DNA of 64,000 bases. Origin: Arthrobacter oryzae. GTDB taxonomy: Bacteria > Actinomycetota > Actinomycetes > Actinomycetales > Micrococcaceae. The notes under the pieces were generated by a model that worked only from the letters and a program-made list of their open reading frames with translations, did not search any database and was not told where the DNA came from. The stretch covers positions 4,584,184 to 4,648,183 of the forward strand of contig NZ_CP132204.1 in the NCBI RefSeq assembly GCF_030718995.1, in the 5' to 3' direction. Position numbers and translations under genes: made by a program. Below are positions 28,968 to 38,676 of the stretch, in pieces. The stretch's first letter is position 1. Every line of letters starts with the position of its first letter.

Positions 28968-29954
28968 TTACCGCCGGTGCACTCCCACTTTAGCACCTTC
29001 AACGTCCACCGCGAGCTTCATCACGCGCCATCCCACCTCCGGCGTGTTGGCCCGGGTATAGGCCTCGATGAAGTTCACCACGGAGGCGGCCTGTTCTTCC
29101 CCGTTGGCGAGCACCAGGACGGTGGGGCCGGCCCCGGAAACAACGGCCGCGTGGCCGGCGTAGCGCAGTGCACGGATCAGGTCAGCGCTGGGGCGCATGG
29201 CCTCCGCGCGGTAGCTCTGGTGCAGGTAGTCTTCCGTCCCGGCCAGGAGGAATTCCGGCTTGCTGGTGAGTGCGTGGATCAGCAGCGCAGCGCGGCCCGA
29301 GTTCATGGCGGCCGCATGGTGTCCCACCGACGCCGGCAGGAGCGCACGGGCGGCCTCGGTGGACAGTTCGTAGTCAGGTACGGCGACGACGGGAATGACG
29401 GAATCAGACACCGTGGCGCACGTGCTGCTGTACTGGTCACTGTCCTGCCATGAGAGCGCCAGCCCGCCGAATATGGCCGGTGCGACGTTGTCCGGGTGGC
29501 CTTCCATTTCGCTGGTGAGCTGCAGTATCCAGTCCTTGCCCCGCCGGGAGGACTCCGGAACGAGCGCATTGGCCGCGGTGACCGCAGCCACTACGGCTGA
29601 CGCCGATGAACCGAGGCCGCGGCCGTGGGGGTTGACGTTGTCGGCCGTGATCCTGAGGCCCTCGTGCCGGAAGCCCAGCCGGTGCAGGGCCTCGGTGATG
29701 GCCTTGACCACCAGGTGGCTGGCATCGCGCGGAAGCGTCTCCGCGCCTTCGCCGCTGAGTTCGAACTCCAGTTCCCCACTGCCCAGGGTTTCCACGGTCA
29801 GGGTGTCGTGCAGCGAGAGAGCCAGTCCCAGGCTGTCGTAGCCCGGGCCGAGGTTCGCGCTGGTGGCCGGCACGCGGACGGTAACCAGCTGCCCGGCCGG
29901 GACCGCCGGTGCGCCTTCGGCAGACTCGGCCGGGACAGTGAGGGTGGTTTCCAA
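28968..29954 (-). CDS. thrB: Homoserine kinase
   Basis: 328 aa using the TTG at 29954, two bases after the thrC stop, with GGAAGA about ten bases upstream. The longer open frame runs back into thrC and is not credible. GHMP-kinase marks are VRVPATSANLGPGYDSLGLA, the phosphate-binding GRGLGSSASAVVAAVTA, and the C-terminal VVSGAGPTVLVLA. It phosphorylates homoserine for threonine synthesis and completes hom-thrC-thrB. Confidence 0.93.
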   Translation of the reverse strand: METTLTVPAESAEGAPAVPAGQLVTVRVPATSANLGPGYDSLGLALSLHDTLTVETLGSGELEFELSGEGAETLPRDASHLVVKAITEALHRLGFRHEGLRITADNVNPHGRGLGSSASAVVAAVTAANALVPESSRRGKDWILQLTSEMEGHPDNVAPAIFGGLALSWQDSDQYSSTCATVSDSVIPVVAVPDYELSTEAARALLPASVGHHAAAMNSGRAALLIHALTSKPEFLLAGTEDYLHQSYRAEAMRPSADLIRALRYAGHAAVVSGAGPTVLVLANGEEQAASVVNFIEAYTRANTPEVGWRVMKLAVDVEGAKVGVHRR

Positions 29955-29956
29955 GG

Positions 29957-31063
29957 CTATTTTTCTTCCAGTCCCAGCTCGGCGGCCACAGTGACAACAT
30001 CGTTGGACACCTTGACGGGCTGGACATCGCTGCCGTCCTCGGTGCGCAGCGCCCACTGCGGGTCCTTGAGTCCGTGGCCGGTGACGGTGATGACAATGGT
30101 CTTGCCGGCCGGAACCTCACCTGCAGCGTGCTTCTTGATGAGTCCGGCAACGCCTGCGGCCGAACCGGGCTCGACGAAGACGCCTTCCTTGGCGGACAGC
30201 CAGCGGTGCGCTGCCAGGATTTCGTCGTCGGTCACGGAGTCGATGAAACCGCCGGACTCGTCACGGGCGGCGATGGCACCGTCCCAGGACGCCGGGTTCC
30301 CGATGCGGATCGCCGTGGCAATGGTGTCCGGCTCGGTGATGGGGTGGCCCGCAACGAAGGGTGCGGCGCCGGCGGCCTGGAAACCCCACATCTGCGGGGT
30401 CCTGGTGGACACGGCGGGGAGGGTCCCGGCGGTAGCGGATTCGAAAGGCGCGGAGTATTCCTTGTAGCCCTTCCAGTACGCGGTGATATTGCCGGCGTTG
30501 CCCACGGGGAGGACGTGGATGTCCGGAGCGTCACCGAGGGCATCCACCACCTCGAAGGCTCCGGTTTTCTGGCCCTGGATCCGGGCCGGGTTGACGGAGT
30601 TCACCAGGAACACCGGGTAGGACTCCCCCAGCTTGCGGGCGATGTCCAGGCAGTTGTCGAAGTTCCCGTCCACCTGCAGGAGGGTGGCGCCGTGCGCGAT
30701 CGCCTGGCTGAGCTTGCCCATGGAGATCTTGCCCTCAGGGACAAGTACGGCGCATTTGAGGCCCGCTGCCGTAGCGTAGGCGGCTGCGGAGGCGGAGGTG
30801 TTGCCGGTGGAGGCGCACACCACGGCCTCGGCCCCGGAGGCTACTGCGGCGGTCATGGCCATGGTCATGCCACGGTCCTTGAACGAGCCCGTGGGGTTCA
30901 TGCCTTCCACCTTGAGGTACACGGTGGAGCCGGTCAGCTCGGAGAGCTTCTGCGCGTGGACAAGCGGCGTCCCGCCCTCACCGAGGGTAATGACCTTGGT
31001 GCTTTCCGTTACGGGCAAACGATCAGCGTATTCGCGGATGACACCGCGCCATTGGTGAGCCAC
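29957..31063 (-). CDS. thrC: Threonine synthase
   Basis: 368 aa, GTG start directly abutting the hom stop. The PLP lysine is Lys62 in NPTGSFKDRGMT, and the phosphate-binding loop is PVGNAGNITAYW. It converts O-phosphohomoserine to threonine. The length fits the shorter class of threonine synthases found in Actinobacteria and plants. Confidence 0.97.
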   Translation of the reverse strand: MAHQWRGVIREYADRLPVTESTKVITLGEGGTPLVHAQKLSELTGSTVYLKVEGMNPTGSFKDRGMTMAMTAAVASGAEAVVCASTGNTSASAAAYATAAGLKCAVLVPEGKISMGKLSQAIAHGATLLQVDGNFDNCLDIARKLGESYPVFLVNSVNPARIQGQKTGAFEVVDALGDAPDIHVLPVGNAGNITAYWKGYKEYSAPFESATAGTLPAVSTRTPQMWGFQAAGAAPFVAGHPITEPDTIATAIRIGNPASWDGAIAARDESGGFIDSVTDDEILAAHRWLSAKEGVFVEPGSAAGVAGLIKKHAAGEVPAGKTIVITVTGHGLKDPQWALRTEDGSDVQPVKVSNDVVTVAAELGLEEK

Positions 31064-32380
31064 TTAGACTCCTTCTACCCGCAGTACGGATGTAACGGAA
31101 TTGATGACGTCGAGGCCCTTCACGGCCTGGACGGTTGCTGCCAGTGCAGCTTCGGTTGCGCGGTGGGTGACGATCCGCAGTTCAGCCGATTCCACATTGG
31201 AGTCGGCATCGCGGTGGATGGTCTGGCGCATGATCTCGATGGAGACGCCGTGCTCCGCGAACAGTTGGGCGATCTTTGCCAGCACACCCGGCTGGTCGGC
31301 GACGTCCAGCCCGATGTAGTAGCTCGTGTTGACGGCATCGATGGGCAGCGCCGGGACCTGGCCGATGGCGGTCTCGGTCTGCGCAGGTCCGCCCAGGACA
31401 ATCCGGCGGGCGGCGGAGACAAGGTCGCCCAGGACGGCCGACGCCGTCGGTGTGCCGCCTGCGCCCTGGCCGTAGAACATCAGCTCGCCGGCGTTCTCGG
31501 CTTCGATGAAGACGGCGTTGAAGGCGCCGTGGACGGCGGCCAGCGGGTGTTCGCGCGGCAGCAAGGTGGGGTGCACGCGGACGGAGACGCCCTCGCTTCC
31601 GTCTGTTGCGGTCAGTTTCTCAGCAATGGCCAGCAGCTTGATGACGAACCCGGCGTCCTTGGCTGCTGCGATGTCCGCCGCGCTGACTCCCGTGATGCCT
31701 TCGCAGTGGACGTTCTCGAGGTCGAAGCGGGTGTGGAAGGACAGCGAGGCCAGGATGGCTGCCTTGGCGGCGGCGTCAAGGCCTCCGACGTCGGCCGTGG
31801 GATCGGCCTCGGCGTAGCCAAGGCGCTGCGCCTCCGCCAGGGCGTCCTCGAACTGCGCGCCCGTGGTGTCCATCTGGTCAAGGATGAAGTTGGTGGTGCC
31901 GTTCACGATGCCCAGGACGCGGGTGATGTGGTCGCCGGAGAGGCTGTCGCGGATGGGGCGCAGGATGGGGATGGCACCGGCCACGGCCGCTTCGTAGGAC
32001 AGCTGGACGCCGGCCTTGTCTGCCGCTTCATAGAGCGTGGGGCCGTCCTGGGCGAGGAGGGCCTTGTTTCCGGTGACCACGCACGCGCCGTTTTCGATGG
32101 CGGAGAGGATCAGGGTGCGGGCAGGTTCAATGCCGCCCATGAGTTCAATGACGAGGTCGGCGTCCTTGACGAGGGTGTCCGCGTCGGTAGTGAACAGTTC
32201 ACGTGGCAGCTCAACATCGCGCGGAGCATCGATGGTGCGCACGGCGATGCCGGCAAGCTCCAGGCGGGCTCCGGTGCGGGCGGCCAGCGCGTCGGCGTCA
32301 TCAATCAGAATCCGCGCCACCTGGGCCCCAACGTTGCCACAGCCCAGCAGGGCTACCTTCAGGGTTCGCAATTCAGTCAT
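31064..32380 (-). CDS. hom: Homoserine dehydrogenase
   Basis: 438 aa, ATG start. The N-terminal Rossmann motif VALLGCGNVGAQVARIL, the catalytic region YEAAVAGAIPILRPIRDSL, GIVNGTTNFIL and a C-terminal ACT domain (SYYIGLDVADQPGVLAKIAQ) are present. The ACT domain is the site of threonine feedback control in this class. It reduces aspartate semialdehyde to homoserine. It starts directly after the lysA stop. Confidence 0.97.
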   Translation of the reverse strand: MTELRTLKVALLGCGNVGAQVARILIDDADALAARTGARLELAGIAVRTIDAPRDVELPRELFTTDADTLVKDADLVIELMGGIEPARTLILSAIENGACVVTGNKALLAQDGPTLYEAADKAGVQLSYEAAVAGAIPILRPIRDSLSGDHITRVLGIVNGTTNFILDQMDTTGAQFEDALAEAQRLGYAEADPTADVGGLDAAAKAAILASLSFHTRFDLENVHCEGITGVSAADIAAAKDAGFVIKLLAIAEKLTATDGSEGVSVRVHPTLLPREHPLAAVHGAFNAVFIEAENAGELMFYGQGAGGTPTASAVLGDLVSAARRIVLGGPAQTETAIGQVPALPIDAVNTSYYIGLDVADQPGVLAKIAQLFAEHGVSIEIMRQTIHRDADSNVESAELRIVTHRATEAALAATVQAVKGLDVINSVTSVLRVEGV

Positions 32381-33892
32381 TCAGACTCCCATGTCGCGGT
32401 TCAGCAGATCTTGTTCGGTTTCCCCGCGGACAATCAGCCGGGCTGATCCGTCGCGCACAGCGACAACGCCCGGCCGGGCCAGATAGTTGTAGTTGCTGGA
32501 GAGGGCCCAGCAGTAGGCGCCGGTACCCGGTACAGCGAGCAGATCACCGGCTGCCACGTCCTCGGGCAGATATACATCTCTAACAACTATGTCGCCGCTC
32601 TCGCAATGTTTGCCCACTACGCGGGACAGCTGCGGCGCAGCGTCGGAGGTCCGCGACGCCACAACCGCCGAATAATCCGCGTCATAGAGCACCGGACGGG
32701 CGTTGTCGCTCATGCCGCCGTCCACCGACACATAGCGGCGCGGGTACGTAACGTTTTCAGCGGCTGATTCGCCGGCTTCACCGGTTTCCCCGCCAGCTGC
32801 CGCGGGCGCGTCAACGCGGACGGTCTTGAGCGTTCCCACTTCGTACAGGGTGAAGGTGGTGCTCCCCACGATGGCGCGTCCCGGCTCGATCGAGATGCGG
32901 GGAGACTTGATGCCCAGTTCGGCGCACGTGGAACGCACGACGGCGGCCATCGCCTGCGCGATTTCGGCGGGAGGGCGCGGGGTGTCCACGGGCGTGTAGG
33001 CGATGCCGTATCCGCCGCCGAGGTCCAGTTCGGGCAGGACGATGGAGTACTTCTCCTGCATTGCCGCGAGGAAGTGCAGCAGTTTCACGGCCGCCAGCGC
33101 GAAGCCGTCGGGTTCGAAGATCTGCGATCCGATATGGCAGTGCAGGCCCAGGAGCTCGATGCCGTGATAGCTCGTGGCGGCAGCCACGGCCTCCTCCGCA
33201 GCAGACAGGCCGGCCTGATCCGTTGAATCCCCGGCCATCGACAGGCCGAACTTCTGGTCCTCATGGGCCGTCGCAATGAACTCGTGCGTGTGCGCATGCA
33301 CTCCGGGGGTGAGCCGCAGCATCACCTTGGCCGTTTCACCGCGGGCCGAGGCGATCTTGGCGACGCGCTCCAGCTCCGCGAGGCTGTCCACCACGATCCT
33401 GCCCAGCTGCATGTCCAGGGCGCGGTGGATTTCGGCGTCGGATTTGTTGTTGCCGTGCAGGGCGACGTCGGCGCCCGGAATCCCTGCCCGGTGTGCGACG
33501 GCGAGTTCCCCGCCGGACGCAGTGTCGAGCCGCAGCCCTTCTTCCTCCACCCACCGGACGACAGCGGTGCACAGGAACGACTTCCCGGCGTAGTACACGT
33601 CCACTCCCCCGCAGATGTCGGCGAAGGCGTCGTTGAAGGCGTCGCTGAAGGCACGGGCCCGTGCCCGGAAGTCGTTCTCGCTCATGACGAACAAAGGCGT
33701 GCCGAACTGCCGCTTGAGCTCACTGACCGGAATGCCGTCGATGGCGAGTTCACCGGCGTTGTTCCGGGCAACACCGGCGGCCCACATGGGCTCGTGGAGC
33801 GCATTCAGGTCTGCCGGAACGGCAAGCCATTCCGGCGCCAGCGGGGATGCGTTGTTCAAGGGGTTCCCGGTCTGTCCTGACATGGGGGTCAC
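32381..33892 (-). CDS. lysA: Diaminopimelate decarboxylase
   Basis: 503 aa from the GTG at 33892, whose last bases overlap the argS stop (GTGA); the ATG at 33883 is an alternative with a weaker ribosome site. Family marks are the PLP lysine in DVYYAGKSFLC, VALHGNNKSDAEI, GLHCHIGSQIFE, ELDLGGGYGIAY, EPGRAIVG and the C-terminal GAYCWALSSNYN. It makes L-lysine from meso-diaminopimelate. Confidence 0.95.
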   Translation of the reverse strand: MTPMSGQTGNPLNNASPLAPEWLAVPADLNALHEPMWAAGVARNNAGELAIDGIPVSELKRQFGTPLFVMSENDFRARARAFSDAFNDAFADICGGVDVYYAGKSFLCTAVVRWVEEEGLRLDTASGGELAVAHRAGIPGADVALHGNNKSDAEIHRALDMQLGRIVVDSLAELERVAKIASARGETAKVMLRLTPGVHAHTHEFIATAHEDQKFGLSMAGDSTDQAGLSAAEEAVAAATSYHGIELLGLHCHIGSQIFEPDGFALAAVKLLHFLAAMQEKYSIVLPELDLGGGYGIAYTPVDTPRPPAEIAQAMAAVVRSTCAELGIKSPRISIEPGRAIVGSTTFTLYEVGTLKTVRVDAPAAAGGETGEAGESAAENVTYPRRYVSVDGGMSDNARPVLYDADYSAVVASRTSDAAPQLSRVVGKHCESGDIVVRDVYLPEDVAAGDLLAVPGTGAYCWALSSNYNYLARPGVVAVRDGSARLIVRGETEQDLLNRDMGV

Positions 33893-35553
33893 ATCCGTTC
33901 CGGCGCCGAAACGCCAAGCAGGTCCAGTCCGTTGGCCAGCACCTGGCTGGTGGCGTCGTTGAGCCACAGCCGCGTGCGGTTGACGTCGGTGACGGGCTCG
34001 TCGCCCTGCGGCGCCATGCGGCAGGCGTCGTACCAGCGGTGGTAGGCACCGGCGATGAGCTCCAGGTGGCGGGCCACCCGGTGCGGCTCACGCAGCTCGG
34101 CAGCCTTGGCCACGATGGAGGGGTAGCTGCCAAGGTAGGACAGCAGTTCGTTCTCGGTGGCGTGGTCCAGGAGGGATGCGTCGAAGACATCCTTCCCGTC
34201 AACGGTGCGGTCAACGCCGGCCGCCACGGCGTTGCGGGCAGCGCCGCGGGAGCGGGCATGCGCGTACTGGACGTAGAACACCGGGTTCTCGTTGCTGTGC
34301 TTCTTCAGCAGTTCGGGATCCAGGGTGAGCGGTGAGTCAGCCGGGAAGCGTGCCAGCGAGTAGCGGACGGCGTCCTTGCCCAGCCACGAGATGAGGTCCT
34401 TGAGCTCGATGATGTTGCCCGCGCGCTTGGACAGCTTGGCGCCGTTCACGGATACCAGCTGGCCGATCAGCACCTCGATGTTGGCCTCGGGGTCGTCGCC
34501 GGCGGCAGCGGCGATCGCCTTCAGCCGGTTGATGTAGCCGTGGTGGTCTGCGCCCAGCAGGTAGATCTTCTGGTCGTAGCCACGGTCCTTCTTGGAGAGG
34601 TAGTACGCGGCGTCCGCGGCGAAGTACGTCGGTTCGCCGTTCGCGCGGATCATCACGCGGTCCTTGTCGTCCCCGAAGTCCGTGGTGCGCAGCCAGACGG
34701 CGCCCCCGTCGTCGAACACGTGGCCCTGCTCTCGAAGGCGCGCAACGGCACTTTCGATGGCGCCGGCGTCGTGCAGTTCCTGCTCCGAGAAGTAGACGTC
34801 GAACGCAACGCCGAAGTCTGCGAGCGTGTCCTTAATGTCCTTCAGCTGCGCCTTGTACGCCGCGCCGCGGATGACCGGCAGCGCCGCGACGTCGGTCAGC
34901 TCCCGAATGTCCGGGTGTTCGGTCAGGACGTGGCGGCCCAGGTCGGAAATGTACTCGCCGGGGTAGCCGCCCTCCGGCACGCCGCGGCCGTGCAGGCGGG
35001 ACAGCACGGAGTGGGCGAAGACGTTCATCTGGGATCCGGCGTCGTTGATGTAGTACTCGGCGGTGACCTTGGCACCGGAGGCACGGAGGACCCGGGCGAT
35101 GGAGTCACCGAGTGCGGCCCACCGGGTGTGGCCGATGTGCAGCGGCCCGGTGGGGTTGGCGGAGACGAACTCCATGTTGACCACGTGGCCTGCGAGCGCC
35201 GAGTTGGTGCCGTACTCCCGGCCCGCTTCGACGATGGCCTTGGCGAGGGCGCCGGCGGCCGCCGCGTCGACCGTGATGTTCAGGAAGCCGGGGCCCGCGA
35301 TGTCCACGGCCGAAACGCCGTCGATGCCCTTGAGCCGTGCGCTGAGGATGGTGGCGAATTCCCGGGGATTGACGCCGGCCTGCTTGGACAGCTGGAGGGC
35401 GATGTTCGTGGCCCAGTCGCCGTGGTCCCGGTTCTTGGGCCGCTCCACGCGCACCTCGTCCGGCACGGCTGATTCGGAAAGACCGATTTCACCGGCGGCG
35501 ACAGCGTCTTTCAGGCAGGCGGATATGGCGAGGGAGAGTTCTTCGGGAGTCAC
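33889..35553 (-). CDS. argS: Arginyl-tRNA synthetase
   Basis: 554 aa, GTG start. The class I signatures are FVSANPTGPLHIGHTRWAAL (HIGH box) and KLSKRAGN (KMSKS-type loop), with an N-terminal additional domain and a C-terminal anticodon-binding domain (DALRM-type helices). It heads the argS-lysA-hom-thrC-thrB operon, an arrangement known to be co-regulated in other Actinobacteria. Divergent from the flavin cassette across 197 bp. Confidence 0.97.
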   Translation of the reverse strand: MTPEELSLAISACLKDAVAAGEIGLSESAVPDEVRVERPKNRDHGDWATNIALQLSKQAGVNPREFATILSARLKGIDGVSAVDIAGPGFLNITVDAAAAGALAKAIVEAGREYGTNSALAGHVVNMEFVSANPTGPLHIGHTRWAALGDSIARVLRASGAKVTAEYYINDAGSQMNVFAHSVLSRLHGRGVPEGGYPGEYISDLGRHVLTEHPDIRELTDVAALPVIRGAAYKAQLKDIKDTLADFGVAFDVYFSEQELHDAGAIESAVARLREQGHVFDDGGAVWLRTTDFGDDKDRVMIRANGEPTYFAADAAYYLSKKDRGYDQKIYLLGADHHGYINRLKAIAAAAGDDPEANIEVLIGQLVSVNGAKLSKRAGNIIELKDLISWLGKDAVRYSLARFPADSPLTLDPELLKKHSNENPVFYVQYAHARSRGAARNAVAAGVDRTVDGKDVFDASLLDHATENELLSYLGSYPSIVAKAAELREPHRVARHLELIAGAYHRWYDACRMAPQGDEPVTDVNRTRLWLNDATSQVLANGLDLLGVSAPERM

Positions 35554-35750
35554 GCATCTAGCCTACCGGTGGCCCGCAAAGCCACGGAATCGAGGCAGGA
35601 CAGTGACGCCGGGAAATCGCAGGGAACCCGGAAACCTCACAGAATCGGAAGGGTTTGGTCACAGGCTGAACCATTACGCTGATTCCAGCGTTGTCCTTCC
35701 TGTATCCGCCCGCACGCGTACAAACGCCAACTACACGAAACGAGTTCCGC

Positions 35751-36215
35751 ATGAGCTTCCCGGTACGCAAGAGCGTCTTTGCCGGCATCGCCGGCATCTC
35801 CCTGGTCGGAACCGTCGCCGGCTGCGCGCCGTCCGCCCAGTCCACCCCCGCCCAGTCCACTACGGGTGCAAGCAGCAGCGCGCCGGCGGACGGCACGGCC
35901 GGCTCGTCGTCGGCCGCGTCCGGCTACCAGGACGGCACCTACAGTGCCGATGGAAACTATGTTTCGCCCAACGGCACGGAAACGGTGGGCGTTGAGCTGA
36001 CCCTGTCCGGCGGAACCGTGTCCGACGTGAGCATCACCCAGCACCCGTCCAACCCCAACACCCGGAAGTTCCAGGGCGAGTTTGCCGGCGGGATTGCGGC
36101 GCAGATTGTGGGCAAGAAGCTGGACGAACTGTCCGTGTCCAAGGTCGCAGGGTCCTCGCTCACCAGCGGCGGCTTCAACCAGGCCGTGGAAAAGATCAAG
36201 TCGGAGGCCCGGTAA
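35751..36215 (+). CDS. FMN-binding domain lipoprotein
   Basis: 154 aa from the ATG at 35751. A type II signal peptide ends in GTVAGC (lipid-carrying Cys25), followed by a Ser/Ala-rich linker and a small FMN-binding domain (DGTYSADGNYVSPNG to the end). The C-terminal AGSSLTSGGFNQAVEKI (from Ala133) aligns with the NqrC/RnfG-type site where ApbE attaches FMN to a Ser/Thr; the acceptor position here would be Ser136 or a close neighbour. It should carry electrons outside the membrane. It lies upstream of ApbE and the membrane reductase. Confidence 0.88.
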   Translation: MSFPVRKSVFAGIAGISLVGTVAGCAPSAQSTPAQSTTGASSSAPADGTAGSSSAASGYQDGTYSADGNYVSPNGTETVGVELTLSGGTVSDVSITQHPSNPNTRKFQGEFAGGIAAQIVGKKLDELSVSKVAGSSLTSGGFNQAVEKIKSEAR

Positions 36216-36286
36216 GCCCGTTCGCCCCGTCAGGGTTACAGCGTCAAAGTCACTGCGTCAGAGTCACCGCGTCAGAGGGAGATCAC

Positions 36287-37159
36287 GTGCCGCACCCGGG
36301 CTGGGCAGCGTTCAGTTTCGACGGAATCGGTACCAGCTGGGAAGTTTCAACGCCCGGCCCCCTGGAAGCCCGCCAGCGCCGCCGGCTGCTGGCGGTGGTG
36401 GAGGAGTACGACGCCGCGTGGTCACGCTTCAGGACTGATTCGATCGTCGCGCGGGCGGCCAGGCAGCCGGGCCGCTTCGTCATGCCGGTCGGTGCCGGTG
36501 CGCTGGGCCGCCTGTACCGAAGCCTGTACCGGCTGACGGACGGCGCCATGACTCCGCTGGTGGGCGGCAGCCTGGAACAGCTGGGCTACGACCCGGCGTA
36601 TTCGCTCCGGCCGCGCGGCATCCCGCTGCCGGCCCCGCGGTGGGACGACGTGCTGGACTGGCAGGACGCCGTGTTAACCACCACTGCCGCCGTGGTGCTG
36701 GACGTCGGGGCAGCCGGCAAGGGGCAACTGGCAGACCTGCTCGCAGTGGAACTCCGCGCGCAGGGCGCCGGCGAGCACTTCATCGACGCCAGCGGCGACC
36801 TCCTCAACTCCGGACCCGCGCCCGTGACGGTGGCCCTGGAACATCCGTACGATCCCGGCCGGGCCATCGGCACCATCAGCCTGGGCACGGGCGCACTGTG
36901 CGCGTCCGCTGCCAACCGCCGGGCGTGGGGCGACGGGCTCCACCATGTCCTGGACGGCACCACGGGGAGCCCGGTCAGCACGGTGGTTGCCACGTGGGCG
37001 CTGGCGGAGAACGCCATGACAGCCGATGCCCTCGCCACGGCGCTGTTCTTCGTGCCCGGCAAGGCGCTTCAGCAGGATTTTGAGTTTTCCTGGCTTACGG
37101 TCTTCTCGGACGGAAGTGCCGCCTACTCAGCAGGTTTCAAAGGAGTGCTGTTCGAATGA
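36287..37159 (+). CDS. FAD:protein FMN transferase (ApbE family)
   Basis: 290 aa, GTG start with AGAGGGAG upstream. Marks are FSFDGIGTSWEV, EYDAAWSRFRTDS, DVGAAGKGQLADLL, FIDASGDLLNSG and VVATWALAENAMTADALATAL, which hold the FAD- and Mg-binding residues of ApbE. No signal peptide is evident. The enzyme covalently links FMN from FAD to Ser/Thr in target proteins, and its target is probably the lipoprotein encoded just upstream. It overlaps the next gene by four bases (ATGA). Confidence 0.9.
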   Translation: MPHPGWAAFSFDGIGTSWEVSTPGPLEARQRRRLLAVVEEYDAAWSRFRTDSIVARAARQPGRFVMPVGAGALGRLYRSLYRLTDGAMTPLVGGSLEQLGYDPAYSLRPRGIPLPAPRWDDVLDWQDAVLTTTAAVVLDVGAAGKGQLADLLAVELRAQGAGEHFIDASGDLLNSGPAPVTVALEHPYDPGRAIGTISLGTGALCASAANRRAWGDGLHHVLDGTTGSPVSTVVATWALAENAMTADALATALFFVPGKALQQDFEFSWLTVFSDGSAAYSAGFKGVLFE

Positions 37160-38676
37160 GTTCCATGATCCAGCGGATGGACACGACCCTGAACCGCTTC
37201 ACCATGTACCGCCTGGTGTTGTGGGTGCTTGCGGCAGTGGCCGGGTACAGCCTGTTGCTCAACGTCCTGGGCTGGCTGACGTTCGGCATCCCCGAAATGC
37301 TCACCCACATGGCGCTCTGCCTGGGACTCACGTACGCCTCGAACCGCGGGCTGGCTGCCCTGTTCCGCGTCAGGCCGCATTCGGAATCTTCCCTGATCAC
37401 CGGCCTGCTGTTGTACTTCCTGTTCTGGCCAAGTTTCAAAGCACTGGATATGGCTGGCGTGGCCATCGCCTGCGTCCTGGCATCGGCGTCGAAGTACGCC
37501 TTGGCCTGGCGTGGACGGCACATCTTCAATCCTGCAGCCGCGGGTGCCTTCGTGGCGGGCCTGACCGGGCTGAACATCGCCACGTGGTGGGCGGCCACTC
37601 CCCCGATGCTCTTCCTCATCGTGCCTGGCATCCTGCTGGTGCTGTACCGCACCCGGAAGCTGCTGATGGGCGCCGTGTTCACGGCGGTTTCCGTGTCCAT
37701 AGTGGCCACCGAACTCCTCCGGGCGGGAATGTCCGCAGGCCAGTCGCTGTGGCAGCCGCTCGCGCAGCGTCCTGTGCTGTTCTTCGTGGGGTTCATGCTG
37801 ACCGAACCGCTGACACTGCCGCCCCGGCGGTGGCAGCAGCTGGCGCTCGCCGCCGTCGTCGGCGTGGTGTTTGCCGTGCCCTACAACCTGGGTTTCGTGG
37901 CGAATTCGCCCGAACTGGCGCTGCTCGTGGGGAACCTGCTCGCCTTCCTGGCCGGGCAGCGCGGCGGCGTCCGCCTGAACTTCCAGGAATCGCGGCCCCT
38001 GACGCCGACGACGACGGAATTCCGGTTCCGGCCCGAACGCGCGGTCCGGTTCGCGCCGGGACAGTACATGGAACTGCACCTTCCGCACGCCAGGTCGGAC
38101 GGCAAGGGCCGGCGCCGGGTCTTCAGCCTGACCAGCGCCCCGGACGCACGGGACGTGACCATCGGCGTGGGGACAGCCGAGCCGGTGTCCGCCGCCAAAC
38201 GCGCCCTGCTCGCGCTACGGCCCGGGGACTCTGTGACTGCCACCGCGGTGGGCGGCGACTTCGTCCTGCCCCGCGGCCAGGCGGGGCCCGTCCTGCTGAT
38301 TGCTGCGGGCATCGGCATCACGCCCTACCTCGCCCAGCTGGCCGCAGGCGCGGCAAAAACCCGCGACGTCGCCCTCCTGTACCTGGCGAAATCGGCGGCG
38401 GAACTCGCCTACGCGGACGCGCTGGATCAGTCCGGTGCGCGGGTCATTGCCAGGCTCTCGGACGGCTCCGCGCCGCCGTCGTTCATGGAAGACGCCGCCA
38501 CTGTTTCCCGGCCGCCGGAGCGGCTCGACGGCGCGGCGCTCAAGCAACTTGTTCCGGACATTGCGGCCCGCGACGTTTTCGTCTCCGGCTCGCCCGCCAG
38601 CGTCCGCACCCTGCGGGCAGCCGCCCGCGCTGCCGGTGCCCGGCGCATCCGCACCGACTCGTTTGCCGGATACTGA
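37156..38676 (+). CDS. NqrB/RnfD-like membrane protein fused to ferredoxin-NAD(P)+ reductase domain
   Basis: 506 aa, ATG start. Residues about 17-275 contain roughly nine or ten membrane helices with RnfD/NqrB-like HIFNPAAAGAFVAG and MLTEPLTLPPRRW. Residues about 278-506 form a flavoprotein reductase: FAPGQYMELHLP, RRVFSLTSAPD (FAD-binding RxYS type), LLIAAGIGITPYLAQLA (NAD(P)-binding) and a C-terminal SFAGY. No 2Fe-2S cysteines are visible. It probably moves electrons from cytoplasmic NAD(P)H across the membrane to the flavinylated lipoprotein. The fusion collapses separate Rnf/Nqr-type parts into one chain. Confidence 0.88.
   Translation: MSSMIQRMDTTLNRFTMYRLVLWVLAAVAGYSLLLNVLGWLTFGIPEMLTHMALCLGLTYASNRGLAALFRVRPHSESSLITGLLLYFLFWPSFKALDMAGVAIACVLASASKYALAWRGRHIFNPAAAGAFVAGLTGLNIATWWAATPPMLFLIVPGILLVLYRTRKLLMGAVFTAVSVSIVATELLRAGMSAGQSLWQPLAQRPVLFFVGFMLTEPLTLPPRRWQQLALAAVVGVVFAVPYNLGFVANSPELALLVGNLLAFLAGQRGGVRLNFQESRPLTPTTTEFRFRPERAVRFAPGQYMELHLPHARSDGKGRRRVFSLTSAPDARDVTIGVGTAEPVSAAKRALLALRPGDSVTATAVGGDFVLPRGQAGPVLLIAAGIGITPYLAQLAAGAAKTRDVALLYLAKSAAELAYADALDQSGARVIARLSDGSAPPSFMEDAATVSRPPERLDGAALKQLVPDIAARDVFVSGSPASVRTLRAAARAAGARRIRTDSFAGY

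Noticed and set aside
30074..32446. 790-aa plus-strand open frame across thrC and hom
   Set aside because: Both minus-strand genes are well-conserved enzymes with motifs; the plus frame is antisense low-complexity.
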